A DNA stretch of 64,000 bases. It comes from Roseobacter sp. Its GTDB lineage: Bacteria; Pseudomonadota; Alphaproteobacteria; Rhodobacterales; Rhodobacteraceae. Each line of letters begins with the position of its first letter. The first letter of the stretch is position 1. This document shows, one piece after another, positions 9,312 through 17,938 of the stretch. The stretch spans positions 62,001 through 126,000 of the forward strand of contig JAGXHA010000103.1 in NCBI GenBank assembly GCA_024636475.1, written 5' to 3'. The notes beneath the pieces were generated by a model that saw nothing but the letters and a program-made list of their open reading frames with translations, made no database searches and was not told the DNA's origin. The position numbers were made by a program, and so were the translations under genes.

Positions 9312-9493
9312 TTTTGGAAGACAACCTCGGCCCGGATTCCGACGCTTTCTACAACGCGCTGATGAATACCCACGAGGGGCTAACCGAGGCGCAAAGTCAC
9401 GCACTGAACGCCCGCCTCGTCCTGATCCTTGCAAATGAGATCGGTGATCTCAAAACTCTCACCGCCCTGCTGGAAACCGCGAGGCGCAGTTGA
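9308..9493 (+). CDS. DUF2783 small protein
   Basis: 61-residue acidic, helical protein matching the pattern of DUF2783 (PDSDAFYNALMNTHEGLTEAQ, then SHALNARLVLILANEIGD). Its function is unknown. The start codon overlaps the monooxygenase stop (ATGA at 9308-9311), so translation is coupled and a partner or accessory role for the flavoprotein is plausible. No membrane segment or cysteine is present. Confidence 0.75.
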   Translation: MILEDNLGPDSDAFYNALMNTHEGLTEAQSHALNARLVLILANEIGDLKTLTALLETARRS

Positions 9494-9575
9494 GGCCTGT
9501 GGCGGTGGCAACTGCCAATATCATTCGACGCTCTGACGCTTTGTTTTCACCTCTTGGCCCCGGGGTACAGCTTCT

Positions 9576-10751
9576 ATGATCCTTGAAAAAATCGCGGTTC
9601 CACTCTCGCTTGCGGGGGACAACCTTGGTGGCACGTTGCACAATCAATGCCTGCACGGTGATCTTCAAATTGTCCCCGATGCTCCCAACCGATTGATCTC
9701 TTGCGAACCTTCGCCACAGGCCAGACTGGTCATCCCGCAACTGACCGAAGCGCATTGCCATCTCGACAAGTGTCACAGCATCAACCGGTTAGACCCTATT
9801 GGCGGCGATCTGCCCCAAGCTATTGAGGCGCAGGCGAAAGACCACAAGAACTGGACCGAAACCGATCTACAAAACCGCATCGGTAAGGGCTTTCGGGAAG
9901 CTGTCGCGTCAGGCTGCGGTGCGACACGCAGCCATATCGATTGGGGGGAAGGTACCCAGCCCCCAATTGCGTGGCACGTCTTGGGTGATCTGGCCAAAGA
10001 CAGCGATATGATAGTGCAACGCAGCGCCCTCATGGGAATTGACAAGCTGGCTGACAGTGTTTTTTGCGCGCAGGTTGCAACGCAAGTTTCGCGTTCCCAA
10101 GGCGGTGTGTTGGGTGGGTTTGTCCTTGCGCACAAAGATCGGGCCAAGGGAATAGACGACGTCATCAAGCAGGCAATCCACCACAGCCTTCCGCTAGACT
10201 TTCACGTGGATGAGACGCTGCATGACACGGACGGCCTTGGCCTTATTGCGGATGCGATCCTGCGTCTGAAATACGAGGGTCCCGTTCTGTGCGGTCACGC
10301 GTGCAATCTGATGAACCTGTCGGGTGATCCACTTGCCCGCCTGATCGACAAATTGCTGAAGGCTGGCATTTCAATCTGCGCGCTGCCCACCACCAACCTG
10401 TACCTCCAAGGGCGCACCGATGGCACACCGGACCGACGGGGCATTACACGGCTGCGCGAACTTGAAAAGGCTGGCGTGCCGATCGTGCTTGCCTCTGACA
10501 ACGTGGCAGATGCTTTTTGCCCGACAGGTCAGCATGATCCCATGGCAGCCCTTCATCTTGCTGTGCTTGGCGCACATCTTGATCCACCCTTTGACCGCTG
10601 GCTGCCTGCAATCACCAGCAACGCGCGCCACGCAATGGGACTGACCGAGATGTCTGTCAGGACCGCCACAGCGTCCGACCTTCTGATCTCGAACGCCACC
10701 AGCATCGCAGACCTGATTTCAGGACGAGAAGCCTTAACTTCGATTTTGTAG
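9576..10751 (+). CDS. Amidohydrolase of the cytosine deaminase type
   Basis: 391-residue metal-dependent hydrolase. The motif VIPQLTEAHCHLDKCHS (about residues 51-67) matches the cytosine deaminase-like HxHLDK pattern. SHIDWGEG, the metal-ligand FHVDETLHD, GHACNL and the late LASDNVADAF give the remaining His and Asp positions of the TIM-barrel site. Substrate is not predictable: members deaminate cytosine or hydrolyse cyclic amides and triazine-type compounds. It lies 82 bases after the DUF2783 gene in the same direction and may bring a nitrogenous precursor into the aromatic route. Confidence 0.75.
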   Translation: MILEKIAVPLSLAGDNLGGTLHNQCLHGDLQIVPDAPNRLISCEPSPQARLVIPQLTEAHCHLDKCHSINRLDPIGGDLPQAIEAQAKDHKNWTETDLQNRIGKGFREAVASGCGATRSHIDWGEGTQPPIAWHVLGDLAKDSDMIVQRSALMGIDKLADSVFCAQVATQVSRSQGGVLGGFVLAHKDRAKGIDDVIKQAIHHSLPLDFHVDETLHDTDGLGLIADAILRLKYEGPVLCGHACNLMNLSGDPLARLIDKLLKAGISICALPTTNLYLQGRTDGTPDRRGITRLRELEKAGVPIVLASDNVADAFCPTGQHDPMAALHLAVLGAHLDPPFDRWLPAITSNARHAMGLTEMSVRTATASDLLISNATSIADLISGREALTSIL

Positions 10752-10988
10752 CTTGGGACGAGCGAGAATGCGGGGCGCATCGCCCAATTCAGCCCGGTCC
10801 CCTTTCCTTTTGGACAGCCTTGCCCTTGACGCATGGCACATCAAGGTCGACACTTACCTGTCCAAGCTTGGTGGCAAGCCAAGTAATGAAAGCAGGGCAA
10901 CTGCATCACCACATCTCGGGGCTTTGGCGCTGAGGATCTAAAGTGGGCCTTAAAATGACGGGGTTCCACATCAACAGAGAGGAAGACC
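10752..10988. other. Gap before the solute-binding protein gene
   Basis: 237 bases without a convincing gene or promoter. A short frame at 10753-10941 has no homology I recognise and no ribosome site. Confidence 0.5.
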
Positions 10989-12656
10989 ATGCGTTTTTTG
11001 ACCCGTACCGGTAAACCGCTGCCGAAATCGATTTTGAATTCTGCGGAAGCCGCCAAAAGAGATCCTGTCAACCGCCGCGAGTTTCTGGCGCTTGCAAGTG
11101 CCTTTGGTGCCACGACCGCAACAGCCTATGCCATGATCGGCATGCCTGCCCCGGCCTATGCCGCCGCCCACAAAGAGGGCGGCACCGTGCGCATGCAGAT
11201 GGAAGTGCGCGCCCTGAAGGATCCGCGCACCTATGACTGGTCGCAAATCGCGAATTTCTCGCGTGGGTGGCTGGAGTATCTTGCGATCTGGGAAAATGAT
11301 GGCACATTCACCCCTGCCTTGCTGGAAAGCTGGGAAATTAACGATGACGCCACAGAGTATACGCTGAATGTCCGAAAGGGTGTGATGTGGAACAATGGCA
11401 CGCCCTTCACTGCCGCTGATGTTGTGCGCAACATCGAAGGTTGGTGTGATCAGTCCGTCGAGGGCAACTCCATGGCGGGTCGGTTTGCGACATTGATTGA
11501 CGAAGCCTCAGGCAGGGCAATCGAAGGGTCTATTGTTGCGACGGATGATCATACCGTAAAGCTGATGTTGCCGCGCCCCGACATCACCTTAATTCCCGGC
11601 ATGGCTGACTATCCCGCTGCAATTGTCCCAGAAGGTTTTAACGCTGAAACAATGCTGGATAACCCAGTTGGCACGGGTGCCTATCTGCCCGAGTCTCTTC
11701 AGGTTGGTGTCAAAGGCGTGCTGGTCAAGAATACAGAGCACACGTGGTGGGGTACCGAAGTCTACGGTGGCCCGTACATCGACCGGCTTGAGTATATCGA
11801 CTATGGCACCGACCCATCCGCCTTTGTTGCCGCAGCAGAAGCTGAAGAAATCGATGCCACCTATTCCATCGAGGGCGAATTCATCGATGTGTTTGGCACA
11901 TTGGACGGTTGGAACCAGAACGAGATCGCAACTGCCGCAACGATTGTTATCCGCCCCAACCAGCTGGCCGAAGTTGATGGCAAGAGACCCTATTCGGACG
12001 TCCGCGTGCGCCAAGCCATCGCGATGGCGGTCGATAACGCCATTTTGCTGGAACTTGGATATGCTGGGCGCGGTTTGGTGGCAGAAAACCACCACATTGG
12101 CCCGATGCACCCGGAATATGCAGAACTCCCCCCACGCATCGTCGATCCAGCTGCCGCCAAGGCGCTGATGGACGAGGCGGGGATGGGCGATTACGAGCAT
12201 GAACTGTTCTCGATTGATGATGCGTGGCGCAAGGATACCACCGATGCGGTTGCAGCGCAGTTGCGTGACGCAGGTATCAAAGTGAAGCGGACGATCTTGC
12301 CCGGCACCACCTTTTGGAACGACTGGACCAAGTATCCATTTTCCTCGACCAACTGGAACGCGCGCCCCTTGGGTGTGCAAATCTGGGCGCTGGCCTATCG
12401 TTCGGGTGAAGCATGGAACGAATTTGGCTGGTCCAACGCGGAATTCGATGCCTTGCTGACCAAAGCCCTATCGGTGGCTGACGTTGAAAAACGCCGGGCA
12501 ATCATGGAAGAAGGCGAGGCGCTGATCCAGAGTGAAGGCGTGACGATCCAGCCTTACTGGCGTTCGCTTTACAACCACACCAAAGAGGGTCTGGTTGGGG
12601 CGAACCACCACATCGGGTTCGAATATCACCCGGCACGTATGGCTTGGACCATGTAA
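10989..12656 (+). CDS. ABC transporter solute-binding protein, family 5, Tat signal
   Basis: 555-residue periplasmic binding protein of the dipeptide/nickel/opine class (SBP_bac_5). The N-terminus has a twin-arginine signal, [21 protein letters not shown] (arginines near residues 29-30), followed by an AYAAA cleavage region. Core motifs are [37 protein letters not shown] and the C-terminal [20 protein letters not shown]. The start has AGAGAGGAAG upstream. No permease or ATPase genes follow; a terminator comes 25 bases later. It is therefore an orphan whose partners must lie elsewhere. Peptide, opine or aromatic-conjugate ligands are possible. Confidence 0.88.
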   Translation: MRFLTRTGKPLPKSILNSAEAAKRDPVNRREFLALASAFGATTATAYAMIGMPAPAYAAAHKEGGTVRMQMEVRALKDPRTYDWSQIANFSRGWLEYLAIWENDGTFTPALLESWEINDDATEYTLNVRKGVMWNNGTPFTAADVVRNIEGWCDQSVEGNSMAGRFATLIDEASGRAIEGSIVATDDHTVKLMLPRPDITLIPGMADYPAAIVPEGFNAETMLDNPVGTGAYLPESLQVGVKGVLVKNTEHTWWGTEVYGGPYIDRLEYIDYGTDPSAFVAAAEAEEIDATYSIEGEFIDVFGTLDGWNQNEIATAATIVIRPNQLAEVDGKRPYSDVRVRQAIAMAVDNAILLELGYAGRGLVAENHHIGPMHPEYAELPPRIVDPAAAKALMDEAGMGDYEHELFSIDDAWRKDTTDAVAAQLRDAGIKVKRTILPGTTFWNDWTKYPFSSTNWNARPLGVQIWALAYRSGEAWNEFGWSNAEFDALLTKALSVADVEKRRAIMEEGEALIQSEGVTIQPYWRSLYNHTKEGLVGANHHIGFEYHPARMAWTM

Positions 12657-12680
12657 GTCATCCGGTATGAGTTCAGGGAA

Positions 12681-12709
12681 AGGGCTGCGCATCGCGCAGC
12701 CCTTTTTTC
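12681..12709. terminator. Rho-independent terminator between convergent genes
   Basis: GGGCTGCGC (12682-12690), loop ATC, GCGCAGCCC (12694-12702), then TTTTTT. It ends the solute-binding protein transcript. Confidence 0.92.
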
Positions 12710-12716
12710 TTTCTGA

Positions 12717-13757
12717 CTAGAAAAACCGGTGCAAGGCTGGTGACGGGGCCCACAAGGCAGAGTGGATGGTTTGTAGGCTATGAAGCCTTTGCGTCATCTT
12801 ATCTAAACCGATGGCCTGCGCGCGCTGTGTCAGGTCTGGCAGTCCCAGTTTGTGCAATGCCAGCTGATCTAATGCCTCAAGCGTCAAGCCGTCACTCAGC
12901 AACTCTGCCGCTGCATTGACGACCCCAAGGATCAATGCGTCTGCCGCCTCTGCAAGGGTCAGGCGGATCGGATCAATCCGCGCAAATCGCGCCTCCTCGA
13001 CCACCATGTCCTCCATCAGGGGGTCAATCACTGCGCCGCCACCGCCGGGGTATCTGTACCATCCCACACCAACGGACCGCCCCAACCGACCCTCACGGAC
13101 CATACGGTCAGCCACCAGCAGATCAGTTCCAGCAGCTCTGCGCCGTGCAAATGCAACCTCAAGCCCGATCGCGTCCTGCGCTTTCAGCAGCCCTAGGGTG
13201 AACCCTGCATCAACCAAAGCCTCGTCCAGTTCCCACGGTGTGACACCCACCAATAAAAGCCTGTCCACCAACGCAAAGGCTGTGTCTTGCAAAACAGTGC
13301 CTGCAAATACATCCCCACGAGCGCTGACCGAAAACGGGACATTCAGGCTAGTGACAAACCGCAGCGCGCGCGCCTGCACCTGATCCGAGGCGCTTCCGAA
13401 AGCGATCTCGACAAAACGCGGATCAAGCAAGTCCATCGCCACACTTCGGCCAGGATCAGCCACGCGGATCAGCGCATTTGGCCCATCTAGCAAAACGATC
13501 AAAGCCCCATCCGAGGCAGCACCCGGCACCTCAGACCGACACAGGAAGATATCACAGCTGTCGTCAATCTTCGCCAAAACGGGAATATCAAGATCAGGCA
13601 ATCGCCGACCCACGATCTGCCCGACGCGTTCAGCATCGTTTGGGTCAGGCTCCATAAGGGTCACTTTGCAACCTGCGGCGCAAAGCACCACTATCAAGTC
13701 CAGACTTGCACTGCCCAGATCACACAAGACAACATGCGAGGTAAGCGACCGCGTCAC
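12717..13757 (-). CDS. Degenerate 3-hydroxyacyl-CoA dehydrogenase-like protein
   Basis: 346 residues related to the dehydrogenase half of FadB/PaaH proteins. The C-terminal part has two 3HCDH-type helical domains (FAGTVLQDTAFALVDRLLL onward, about residues 150-245, and TLAEAADALILGVVNAAAELL onward, about 270-346). The N-terminal Rossmann part is worn: where GxGxxG is expected there is DLGSASLDL, so NAD binding is doubtful. No crotonase domain is present. Its start overlaps the boxR stop by four bases, so it belongs to the box unit. A role in 3-hydroxyadipyl-CoA oxidation is suggested by place but weakened by the missing NAD motif. Confidence 0.7.
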   Translation of the reverse strand: MTRSLTSHVVLCDLGSASLDLIVVLCAAGCKVTLMEPDPNDAERVGQIVGRRLPDLDIPVLAKIDDSCDIFLCRSEVPGAASDGALIVLLDGPNALIRVADPGRSVAMDLLDPRFVEIAFGSASDQVQARALRFVTSLNVPFSVSARGDVFAGTVLQDTAFALVDRLLLVGVTPWELDEALVDAGFTLGLLKAQDAIGLEVAFARRRAAGTDLLVADRMVREGRLGRSVGVGWYRYPGGGGAVIDPLMEDMVVEEARFARIDPIRLTLAEAADALILGVVNAAAELLSDGLTLEALDQLALHKLGLPDLTQRAQAIGLDKMTQRLHSLQTIHSALWAPSPALHRFF

Positions 13758-14644
13758 CCGTCGGGTGTTTCCAGAAAATGCCGCTTGTCGATGATCTTGA
13801 GCAGGTCCTTCAAGGACGCCTTCACTGGCCGGTTCGACGTATTGATCTGCGCATCTGCGCGTTCATACAGCGGGGTGCGCGTATCCAGCAGGTTTTTCAA
13901 CTGCGTCATCGCCGCCGGATTCCCCTCCATCGGGCGCACGTCGCCTTGTGCGCGGACACGCTGCATGTATTCCGACGGGCTGGTATAGACCCAGATCGTG
14001 TGAAACCGCTGCAACAATGTCGCATAGGTCGTTTGCTCTGCGACGATCCCACCGGCCACGGCCAGGATCATCTTATCATGGGTGGCGCTGACCCGCTCCA
14101 ACGCTTGCGCCTCAAGTTCGCGGTAGCCTTCCTGACCATACAGCGCCATCACCTCTGCAACGGGCATGTCGCTTGCCGCTTCTATCTCTTTGTTCAACTC
14201 GACAAAGGGAAGATTCAACGCCTCGCCCGCAAGCCGGCCCAGGGTCGACTTTCCGGCACCGCGCAACCCAATCAGACAGATGCGCCCTGACCGCAGCGCA
14301 GTCGGGCTTTGCTTTGTAAGAAGCGACCTCACCTGCTGTTGAATGTCTGGATTTGCCTTGCTGAACAGATACGCAACCCGCTCAACATCACGGTCAAAAG
14401 GAGCGGTTTCACTCAGCAGGGTTTCGATTTTGAGGTCCAGCGCAACCGCAACCCGTTGCAACAAAATGACAGAGATATTGCCCTCTCCGGCCTCAAGCTG
14501 CGCCAGATAACGGGGGGATACGCCTGACATTTCCGACAACACCCGGCGCGGGAGGCCACGTGCTTTGCGCGCCTCACGGATCCGCGCAGCAAGCCGCCGG
14601 ATCAGGTCTTGCCCAAGGTTCGCGCTATGGGACGTATCTGACAT
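13754..14644 (-). CDS. boxR: BoxR: XRE-type regulator fused to shikimate kinase-like domain
   Basis: 296 residues. An XRE helix-turn-helix spans about residues 15-75 (RVLSEMSGVSPRYLAQLEAG). A linker leads to a shikimate kinase-like domain (about 120-290) with Walker A GLRGAGKST at 126-134 and AVAGGIVAE. This architecture is that of BzdR and BoxR, repressors of benzoate catabolism that use benzoyl-CoA as inducer; the kinase-like part is a ligand domain and not thought to be an active enzyme. It is the only regulator inside the box cluster. Two TGCA-N6-TGCA type sites lie just upstream of its start. Confidence 0.93.
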   Translation of the reverse strand: MSDTSHSANLGQDLIRRLAARIREARKARGLPRRVLSEMSGVSPRYLAQLEAGEGNISVILLQRVAVALDLKIETLLSETAPFDRDVERVAYLFSKANPDIQQQVRSLLTKQSPTALRSGRICLIGLRGAGKSTLGRLAGEALNLPFVELNKEIEAASDMPVAEVMALYGQEGYRELEAQALERVSATHDKMILAVAGGIVAEQTTYATLLQRFHTIWVYTSPSEYMQRVRAQGDVRPMEGNPAAMTQLKNLLDTRTPLYERADAQINTSNRPVKASLKDLLKIIDKRHFLETPDG

Positions 14645-14657
14645 GGCTGCCCCTTGA

Positions 14658-14671
14658 TGTATAATAATGCA
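14658..14671. promoter_or_regulatory. Candidate BoxR half-site pair at boxR (7 of 8)
   Basis: TGTA-N6-TGCA (TGTA, TAATAA, TGCA) overlaps a TATTAT -10-like element of the minus strand, 14 bases before the boxR start. One base off the TGCA-N6-TGCA pattern reported for BoxR. Confidence 0.4.
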
Positions 14672-14707
14672 AATTTACTAAAGTCCCAGAAAGGATCAAC
14701 AAATTTC

Positions 14708-14721
14708 TGCAAAAAAATGCA
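14708..14721. promoter_or_regulatory. Candidate BoxR operator upstream of boxR (perfect)
   Basis: TGCA, six A residues, TGCA: an exact TGCA-N6-TGCA. It lies in the 77-base gap between the thioesterase stop and the boxR start, 64 bases from the boxR ATG. Confidence 0.6.
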
Positions 14722-15147
14722 TCAATTCACACGAATGAGAGGTTCGACCACCTGACGGATACGGTCTGGCGCAGGCATGCTTTTGAACACATCGGCTTGA
14801 GTGAAAACGCAAGTGAAGCTGCCCGTGAAGCACAACACCCCGTTTTGATAGGCCTTCATTCCAAAGGTGATTGATTTCGTCCCCAGCCGGGTCGGATAGG
14901 TTTCACACATCAAGCGGTGCCGCGGGGTCACGGGGCTTGAAAAATCCATCGACAGGTTGACGAAAGGTGTGCCCATGTTGCGGTCGATCTCCATCTGGAA
15001 CCAACCTTCGCCGTCGAAATGTTCTTCCCACCACGCATTGATCGCATCCAGCGCGAACCAAGGCAGGCGGGCGGTATAGGCGATCTGTGCGGGGTCGCAA
15101 TCGCCCCAGCTCACGCGAATTTCATGCACAAAGGGCGTATCAGTCAT
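14722..15147 (-). CDS. Acyl-CoA thioesterase, 4HBT hot-dog family
   Basis: 141-residue single hot-dog protein. The N-terminal VSWGDCDPAQIAYTARLPWF carries the Asp and neighbours of the 4-hydroxybenzoyl-CoA thioesterase active site. It would hydrolyse an aryl- or acyl-CoA, probably to prevent CoA being trapped when benzoyl-CoA or a dead-end thioester accumulates. The start follows the boxA stop with no gap, so translation is coupled. The gene is in the same strand series as boxA, boxB and boxC. Confidence 0.86.
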   Translation of the reverse strand: MTDTPFVHEIRVSWGDCDPAQIAYTARLPWFALDAINAWWEEHFDGEGWFQMEIDRNMGTPFVNLSMDFSSPVTPRHRLMCETYPTRLGTKSITFGMKAYQNGVLCFTGSFTCVFTQADVFKSMPAPDRIRQVVEPLIRVN

Positions 15148-16323
15148 TCAGTAGGTTTCCACATGGTAACGGCCGTCTTCGCGCATGGTGTCCCGCAAGG
15201 CTGTCCATTGCTGCCCCATGCTTTCGGCGATTGAAGTCATCGCCTTTTCAACACCTTCTTCCATGCCGCGCAAGCCGCAGATGTAGATATAGGTACGTGC
15301 GTCCGCCAGCAATTCCGCAACGGAATCCTGCTCCGTCAGGATACGGTCCTGAACATATTCCTTATCCATGCCTGCTTCGCGGCTGAACACCAGATGCTGC
15401 TTCAGCAGGCTCTTGGGTACCTTCTTGAGCGGACCGAAATAGGGCAGACTTTTGGGCGCCCGCGCACCAAAAAACATCGTCATTCCGCCTGTCGCACCGC
15501 TGCGCTGACGCTGCATGGTAAAGGCGCGCATCGGGGCAGACCCGGTACCGGTGCAGATCAACAACAGATGCGCCTGCGGGTCACCGGGCATCAGGAAGGT
15601 GGCACCAAAGGGGCCCGTCACCTCGACCTCGGCCCCGGTTTCCAGATCACACAGGAAATTTGACGCCAAGCCCTGCGCCTCGCGTTTCACCGTGAGCGAA
15701 ATGTTGTGATAGCCGGGACGCTCCCCGTCGCGCGGGCTGGAGATCGAATAGAGCCGCGGCAGATGCGCCTTGCCTTCCGCATCCGTGCCGGGGGGGATGA
15801 TGCCCACGGATTGGCCCTCGAGAACCGGAAAAGGCAGCGCGCCGGGGTCAAGGATGATGTGGCGCACATCGTGGTCGGGATCATCGGTCAGACGGTAATT
15901 GCCCTGCACCTTCATCTTGGCGGGCTTGCCAAGATTGTACATGTTCACGGCTGGTTTGCTGGCACTTGCGGGGGCCTTGGCCTTGCCGCCCGCCCCCTTG
16001 TGCGCCTCGGCCAAAAGGGCCGCGATGGGGTCCACTTCATCCTCCGAAGACGGGGGCGCGATCTCGATATCCTCTTGGTCGGGCAGCTCTTCCATCTCGT
16101 ATTGCTGTTCGAGGGTGTAAGGCGTGCCCACAACGCGCCATTCGTCGATCGAGCCCGTCGGACAAACAGGAATGCAATCCATACAGAAATTGCAGGTGTC
16201 GAAATTCACCACGACATTGTTGTCGTCATGTTCAATGGCACCGACAGGGCAGGTCATTTCGCAGGTGTAGCAGCGAATGCAAATCTCTGGATCAATGAGG
16301 TGCTGTTTAACGGGCTGGTTCAT
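15148..16323 (-). CDS. boxA: BoxA, reductase of benzoyl-CoA 2,3-epoxidase
   Basis: Passes electrons from NADPH to the di-iron epoxidase BoxB. The 391 residues start at MNQPVKQHL (ATG 16323 with GCAGGAG upstream). The N-terminal ferredoxin part has two 4Fe-4S motifs, CIRCYTCEMTCP and CNFCMDCIPVCP. An acidic, Ala/Lys/Pro-rich linker (about residues 78-130) leads to a ferredoxin-NADP reductase module with PRLYSISSP (FAD), CTGTGSAPMRAF (nucleotide) and a C-terminal YHVETY. The composition matches known BoxA. Forty-eight more upstream bases are open but lack a conserved N-terminus. Confidence 0.96.
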   Translation of the reverse strand: MNQPVKQHLIDPEICIRCYTCEMTCPVGAIEHDDNNVVVNFDTCNFCMDCIPVCPTGSIDEWRVVGTPYTLEQQYEMEELPDQEDIEIAPPSSEDEVDPIAALLAEAHKGAGGKAKAPASASKPAVNMYNLGKPAKMKVQGNYRLTDDPDHDVRHIILDPGALPFPVLEGQSVGIIPPGTDAEGKAHLPRLYSISSPRDGERPGYHNISLTVKREAQGLASNFLCDLETGAEVEVTGPFGATFLMPGDPQAHLLLICTGTGSAPMRAFTMQRQRSGATGGMTMFFGARAPKSLPYFGPLKKVPKSLLKQHLVFSREAGMDKEYVQDRILTEQDSVAELLADARTYIYICGLRGMEEGVEKAMTSIAESMGQQWTALRDTMREDGRYHVETY

Positions 16324-16418
16324 TGCATATGCTCCTGCGGGGTAAGTGAATATGGGCGGGCCAAAGCCCACCCACGGTTTTTCTCTCTGTCAGGCGGAGT
16401 ATCGGTCCGCCTGAAGCA

Positions 16419-17870
16419 TCAAGCCATGTGCAACTTCACATATTCGAAGTCACCGGGCTTGTTATCAATCCCGACCTTCGGAGGTGCGATCCACGTGGCG
16501 TATTTACCCGGCTCGTAGCACGGCTTCATCAAGGATTGAATGTAATCACCATCCGCTTTGGTTGGCAGCCATTCGTCACGGCGCTTGTGCCATTCGTCAG
16601 CCGAGATGATGTTGCCATCGGGATCAACTGCCACGGCGCTGAACACACCAATCTGACGGTGAAAGCCTTCGTGCGGCATCTTGAATTCAAAATCCACACC
16701 AGATTTCTGGATCTGCTTGTTCCAGCGGCCCACGCCACCCGCAGCATCACGCACATAGTCATCGCGCAAACGCATGTTGATCGCGGTCAGGGCTGGCACG
16801 TCTTCGGTGACGATCTTGCCTTCCTTGATCGAGGTCACAGCATAGGTGTCGTTTTGCAGCTTGTGATCATCGTCGATCCGCTGCTCCATGTAGCGACCCT
16901 TGATGCCATAGTTGAACGCATTGGCAGCATTGGTCGACACTTCCTGACCGAACAGGTCAAGCGACAGCGTATAGTGCAGGTTCAGCTTTTTCTGGATCGT
17001 CGGCAGGTCGATCACGCCAAGATCACGGATCTTGTTGATGTCATACGGGTCTGTAATGCCATGCTTGCTCATTGCTTCAAGCGTCGCCTGAATGGTGCGG
17101 CCCACACCTGTTTCACCGACAAACATATGGTGTGCTTCTTCGGTCAGCATGAAACGGCAGGTGCGCGATAGCGGATCAAATCCGGATTGCGCAAGGCTTT
17201 CAAGCTGCATCTTGCCATCACGGTCAGTGAAATAGGTGAACATGAAGAAAGACAGCCAATCCGGCGTTTCCTCGTTAAAGGCACCCAGCATGCGCGGGCT
17301 GTCTTCAGAGCCGGAGGAGCGGACCAAGAGATCATCCGCTTCCTCGCGGCCATCACGACCGAAATACTTTTGCAGCAGATAAACCATCGCCCAAAGGTGG
17401 CGGCCTTCTTCCACATTGACCTGAAACAGGTTGCGCATGTCGTAAAGCGACGGCGCTGTCAGCCCCAAGAAGCGCTGCTGCTCAACCGATCCCGGCTCAG
17501 TGTCGCCCTGAATCACAATCAGACGCTTGAGCATGTTGCGGTATTCGCCGGGCACTTCTTGCCATGCAGGTTCGCCGTAATGCTCGCCCATCGGGATTTT
17601 ACGATCTTCTACAGCAGGTGCCAGCAGAACACCCCAGCGGTATTCAGGCATCTTGACGTAGTCGAATTTCGCCCAGCCTTTGGGGTCAACGGACACTGCC
17701 GTGCGCAGATAAACCATCGAGTCCTGAAAGTTCTGAGGGATCAGGTCGTTCCACCAGTTGATATACCCCGGGTGCCATTTTTCCAGCGCCTTGAGCACCT
17801 TTTTGTCTTGGCTCAGGTTCACGTTATTCGGGATCTGCGTATCGTAGCTTACATTGATTAAGTCGAGCAT
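16419..17870 (-). CDS. boxB: BoxB, oxygenase of benzoyl-CoA 2,3-epoxidase
   Basis: Class I di-iron enzyme that converts benzoyl-CoA to the 2,3-epoxide under aerobic conditions. The 483-residue length and start MLDLINVSYDTQIPNNV are typical. The metal-ligand helices are visible as NVEEGRHLWAMVYLL (about residue 150) and LTEEAHHMFVGETG (about 240), each giving the Glu-x-x-His pattern. It lies between boxC and boxA on the same strand, 95 bases from boxA and 68 bases after the boxC stop. That second gap holds two hairpins. Confidence 0.97.
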   Translation of the reverse strand: MLDLINVSYDTQIPNNVNLSQDKKVLKALEKWHPGYINWWNDLIPQNFQDSMVYLRTAVSVDPKGWAKFDYVKMPEYRWGVLLAPAVEDRKIPMGEHYGEPAWQEVPGEYRNMLKRLIVIQGDTEPGSVEQQRFLGLTAPSLYDMRNLFQVNVEEGRHLWAMVYLLQKYFGRDGREEADDLLVRSSGSEDSPRMLGAFNEETPDWLSFFMFTYFTDRDGKMQLESLAQSGFDPLSRTCRFMLTEEAHHMFVGETGVGRTIQATLEAMSKHGITDPYDINKIRDLGVIDLPTIQKKLNLHYTLSLDLFGQEVSTNAANAFNYGIKGRYMEQRIDDDHKLQNDTYAVTSIKEGKIVTEDVPALTAINMRLRDDYVRDAAGGVGRWNKQIQKSGVDFEFKMPHEGFHRQIGVFSAVAVDPDGNIISADEWHKRRDEWLPTKADGDYIQSLMKPCYEPGKYATWIAPPKVGIDNKPGDFEYVKLHMA

Positions 17871-17890
17871 TTGTTTCTCCTCGTGGGGGC

Positions 17891-17931
17891 AAAATCTTTG
17901 AAGATTTTGGGACGGATTTTTTGAAAAATCC
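17891..17931. repeat. Twin hairpins between boxC and boxB
   Basis: AAAATCTT-TG-AAGATTTT (17891-17908) and GGATTTTT-TG-AAAAATCC (17914-17931) are two perfect 8-bp stems, each with a TG/CA two-base centre, five bases apart. They sit between two coupled catabolic genes, where mRNA processing or protection is the usual role of such structures. Confidence 0.75.
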
Positions 17932-17938
17932 GGGCCCG

